DNA of 64,000 nucleotides from an uncultured SAR86 cluster bacterium (lineage in GTDB: Bacteria > Pseudomonadota > Gammaproteobacteria > Magnimaribacterales > D2472), in NCBI GenBank assembly GCA_902627055.1, contig CACOHS010000001.1:186001-250000 (forward strand). The letters are read 5' to 3'. Both the position numbers and the translations under genes were made by a program. Positions 63,042 through 64,000 of the stretch are shown piece by piece. Under the pieces are notes generated by a model that was not told where the DNA came from, made no database searches, and saw only the letters and a program-made list of their open reading frames with translations. Each line of letters starts with the position of its first letter. Position 1 is the first letter of the stretch.

Positions 63042-63270
63042 AGATTCTTTTGATGCCTTTTTAAGCATTATCAGGGACAAAATAGGTGAGTTTTCCGAGC
63101 ATGCTGATCAATCACACATACAAGTTTTCCAGGATGAACTGAGAGCTAAATTTGATGATCTAGCTAAATCTCAAGGATATGTCTCCGGCGAAGAATACGA
63201 GGCTCTTAAGATTTTAGCAGCTAGGCTGGAGGAGAGAATAGCGAGGCTAGAAGAGTTAACAAAGATGTAA
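63031..63270 (+). CDS. ubiK: ubiquinone biosynthesis accessory factor UbiK
   Basis: 79 residues. The BMFP-type fold: an amphipathic helix region (DSFDAFLSIIRDKIGEFSEHA) and a C-terminal coiled coil (EYEALKILAARLEERIARLEEL) found in UbiK (YqiC). It binds UbiJ in the cytoplasmic Ubi complex. A strong Shine-Dalgarno GGAGG is at 63020-63024. It follows yigB with 11 bases of overlap and is the last gene of the lysA-to-ubiK run. Confidence 0.88.
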   Translation: MATKDSFDAFLSIIRDKIGEFSEHADQSHIQVFQDELRAKFDDLAKSQGYVSGEEYEALKILAARLEERIARLEELTKM

Positions 63271-63287
63271 AAAATTATTTTTATTTT

Positions 63288-63881
63288 TTAAAGCTGAGCC
63301 AAATACTCATCTAATCTATCAGAATTAAGCATAAATGAAGCCTTTTTGTCTGCTGCAGAAGCCTTTATATCATCCAAATTGATTGCCTCGCCAACCTGAA
63401 TTACCCCAACCATAGCCATCATTACATGGGGATCACATTGATAGACGTATACACCCTCTGTATCCATGACAACGCTAATATCTTGGCTAAGTGCACCAGC
63501 CCATGAATTAGCTCCATCAGGAACCATGCCATCTATTGAAGCTGAATTATGCGCAGCATCTGTAGCTTTAAAATGAATGGTATCTCCCAAAGAAACTTTC
63601 AAAACTGCTGGTTCAAATATCATCTGTCCGCCTGCGCCACTGTTAAGCATTTTTACAGTATGTTCAGATCCTTCTGACAACTGAACCTTTGCAGCTGAAT
63701 TTGCTGCTGCACTTGGTGAAGAAGATGCAGAGGTCGCAGCTCCACATGGTTCACCCTCAAGGCAAATTGCAACGTTAGAAGCAAGCCTTTGTGTGACTAA
63801 CTCATCATATTTTTTTCCATTAAAAAGTATTATGAAAGTAAGTAAAATTGTAAAAAAAGGTAAAAAATTTTTTATTTTCAT
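63288..63881 (-). CDS. membrane-anchored cupredoxin (pseudoazurin-like)
   Basis: 197 residues. N-terminal membrane segment (residues 6-22), then a small region with two cysteines in ICLEGEPCG (about 38-46), an Ala/Ser-rich linker (about 47-65), and a cupredoxin domain from about 68. Type 1 copper ligands: His in DAAHNS, and Cys, His, Met in QCDPHVMMAMVGVIQVG, spaced as in pseudoazurin. A C-terminal helix (DIKASAADKKASFML) follows. Likely carries electrons in the periplasm, tethered to the inner membrane. Partner unknown; no copper reductase is in the window. It converges on ubiK with a 17-base gap. Confidence 0.85.
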   Translation of the reverse strand: MKIKNFLPFFTILLTFIILFNGKKYDELVTQRLASNVAICLEGEPCGAATSASSSPSAAANSAAKVQLSEGSEHTVKMLNSGAGGQMIFEPAVLKVSLGDTIHFKATDAAHNSASIDGMVPDGANSWAGALSQDISVVMDTEGVYVYQCDPHVMMAMVGVIQVGEAINLDDIKASAADKKASFMLNSDRLDEYLAQL

Positions 63882-63946
63882 TGTAAAGTTAATTGAATAA
63901 TTTGTAGTACTAATATTTAGTTAATAATAAAATATTTATATATTGT

Positions 63947-63967
63947 ATTATAATTAAAAATTATAAT
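63947..63967. repeat. AT-only inverted repeat upstream of the cupredoxin gene
   Basis: attataatt (63947-63955) and aattataat (63959-63967) form a perfect 9-base inverted repeat with a 3-base spacer. Each arm holds a TATAAT-like box on one strand, so it may be divergent -10 boxes or a regulator site. It lies about 70 bases before the cupredoxin start (63881). Sequence this AT-rich makes chance occurrence likely. Confidence 0.3.
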
Positions 63968-64000
63968 TAATAAAGCTTTTAAGAGATTGGTTTTTGAAGC

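Noticed and set aside
1-64000. tRNA genes, CRISPR arrays, insertion sequences, prophage
   Set aside because: None of the intergenic gaps contains a cloverleaf-like sequence or spaced repeats, and no transposase or phage structural gene was found; XerC is the housekeeping recombinase.

Overview
The window is an AT-rich (low-GC), very compact bacterial chromosome segment of about 97% coding density. It has no insertion sequences, prophage genes, CRISPR array or tRNA genes that I could see. Gene content and neighbourhoods are gammaproteobacterial: tyrS / mepM / anmK / erpA, dksA-pcnB, zapA-ssrS(6S RNA)-fau divergent from pepP-ubiH, miaB-ybeZ-ybeY-corC-lnt, orn divergent from rsgA, ubiE-ubiJ-ubiB-tatABC, and lptM-lysA-dapF-DUF484-xerC-yigB. 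The streamlining, small proteins, low GC and short intergenic gaps suggest an oligotrophic marine lineage of the SAR86 type. That placement is an inference from style and synteny, not from a marker-gene tree.

Layout. 1-630: end of a possible accessory region, with a nucleotidyltransferase cut by the window edge and an APS-kinase-like P-loop protein. 640-8321: a YciC-like membrane protein, tyrS, cell-wall peptidase mepM, anmK, erpA, haem genes hemG and hemL, and a PfkB-type sugar/nucleoside kinase. 8378-12941: dksA with an unusual basic tail, pcnB, a deoxynucleoside kinase and acetyl-CoA synthetase. 12934-20973: metabolite-repair and hydrolase genes (MBL, Nudix, alpha/beta hydrolase, paraoxonase-like propeller, nnr), tsaE, a cell-wall amidase and an SDR. 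20970-26224: priA, type-B L31 with a long acidic tail, dut, a SixA-like phosphatase, rpmB, an SDR and maf. 26232-33876: ubiH, pepP, zapA, 6S RNA, fau, an epoxide hydrolase, ilvA, rpiA and a glutathione peroxidase. 34244-44571: a fadB-type beta-oxidation enzyme, an L,D-transpeptidase, lnt-corC-ybeY-ybeZ-miaB, DUF1820, phoD and orn. 44614-51638: rsgA, the ubiquinone genes ubiE-J-B, tatABC, a LOG-family protein, an acyl-CoA dehydrogenase and dtd. 51652-58657: class I aldolase, pgk, tkt, then metK and ahcY of the methyl cycle. 58699-63881: lptM, lysA, dapF, DUF484, xerC, yigB-like, ubiK and a membrane-anchored cupredoxin.

Features not obvious from long reading frames: a 6S RNA gene between zapA and fau; a 33-residue LptM lipoprotein before lysA; a 29-residue small reading frame with its own promoter, structured leader and Shine-Dalgarno sequence before the glutathione peroxidase; and a metK leader combining a SAM-II-like pseudoknot with mutually exclusive pairings around the ribosome-binding site. 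Two proteins carry long low-complexity tails of opposite charge: the strictly 5-residue-periodic Lys-Lys tail of DksA and the acidic tail of L31. All twelve convergent gene junctions are overlapping or at most 17 bp apart, leaving no room for classical intrinsic terminators between them.
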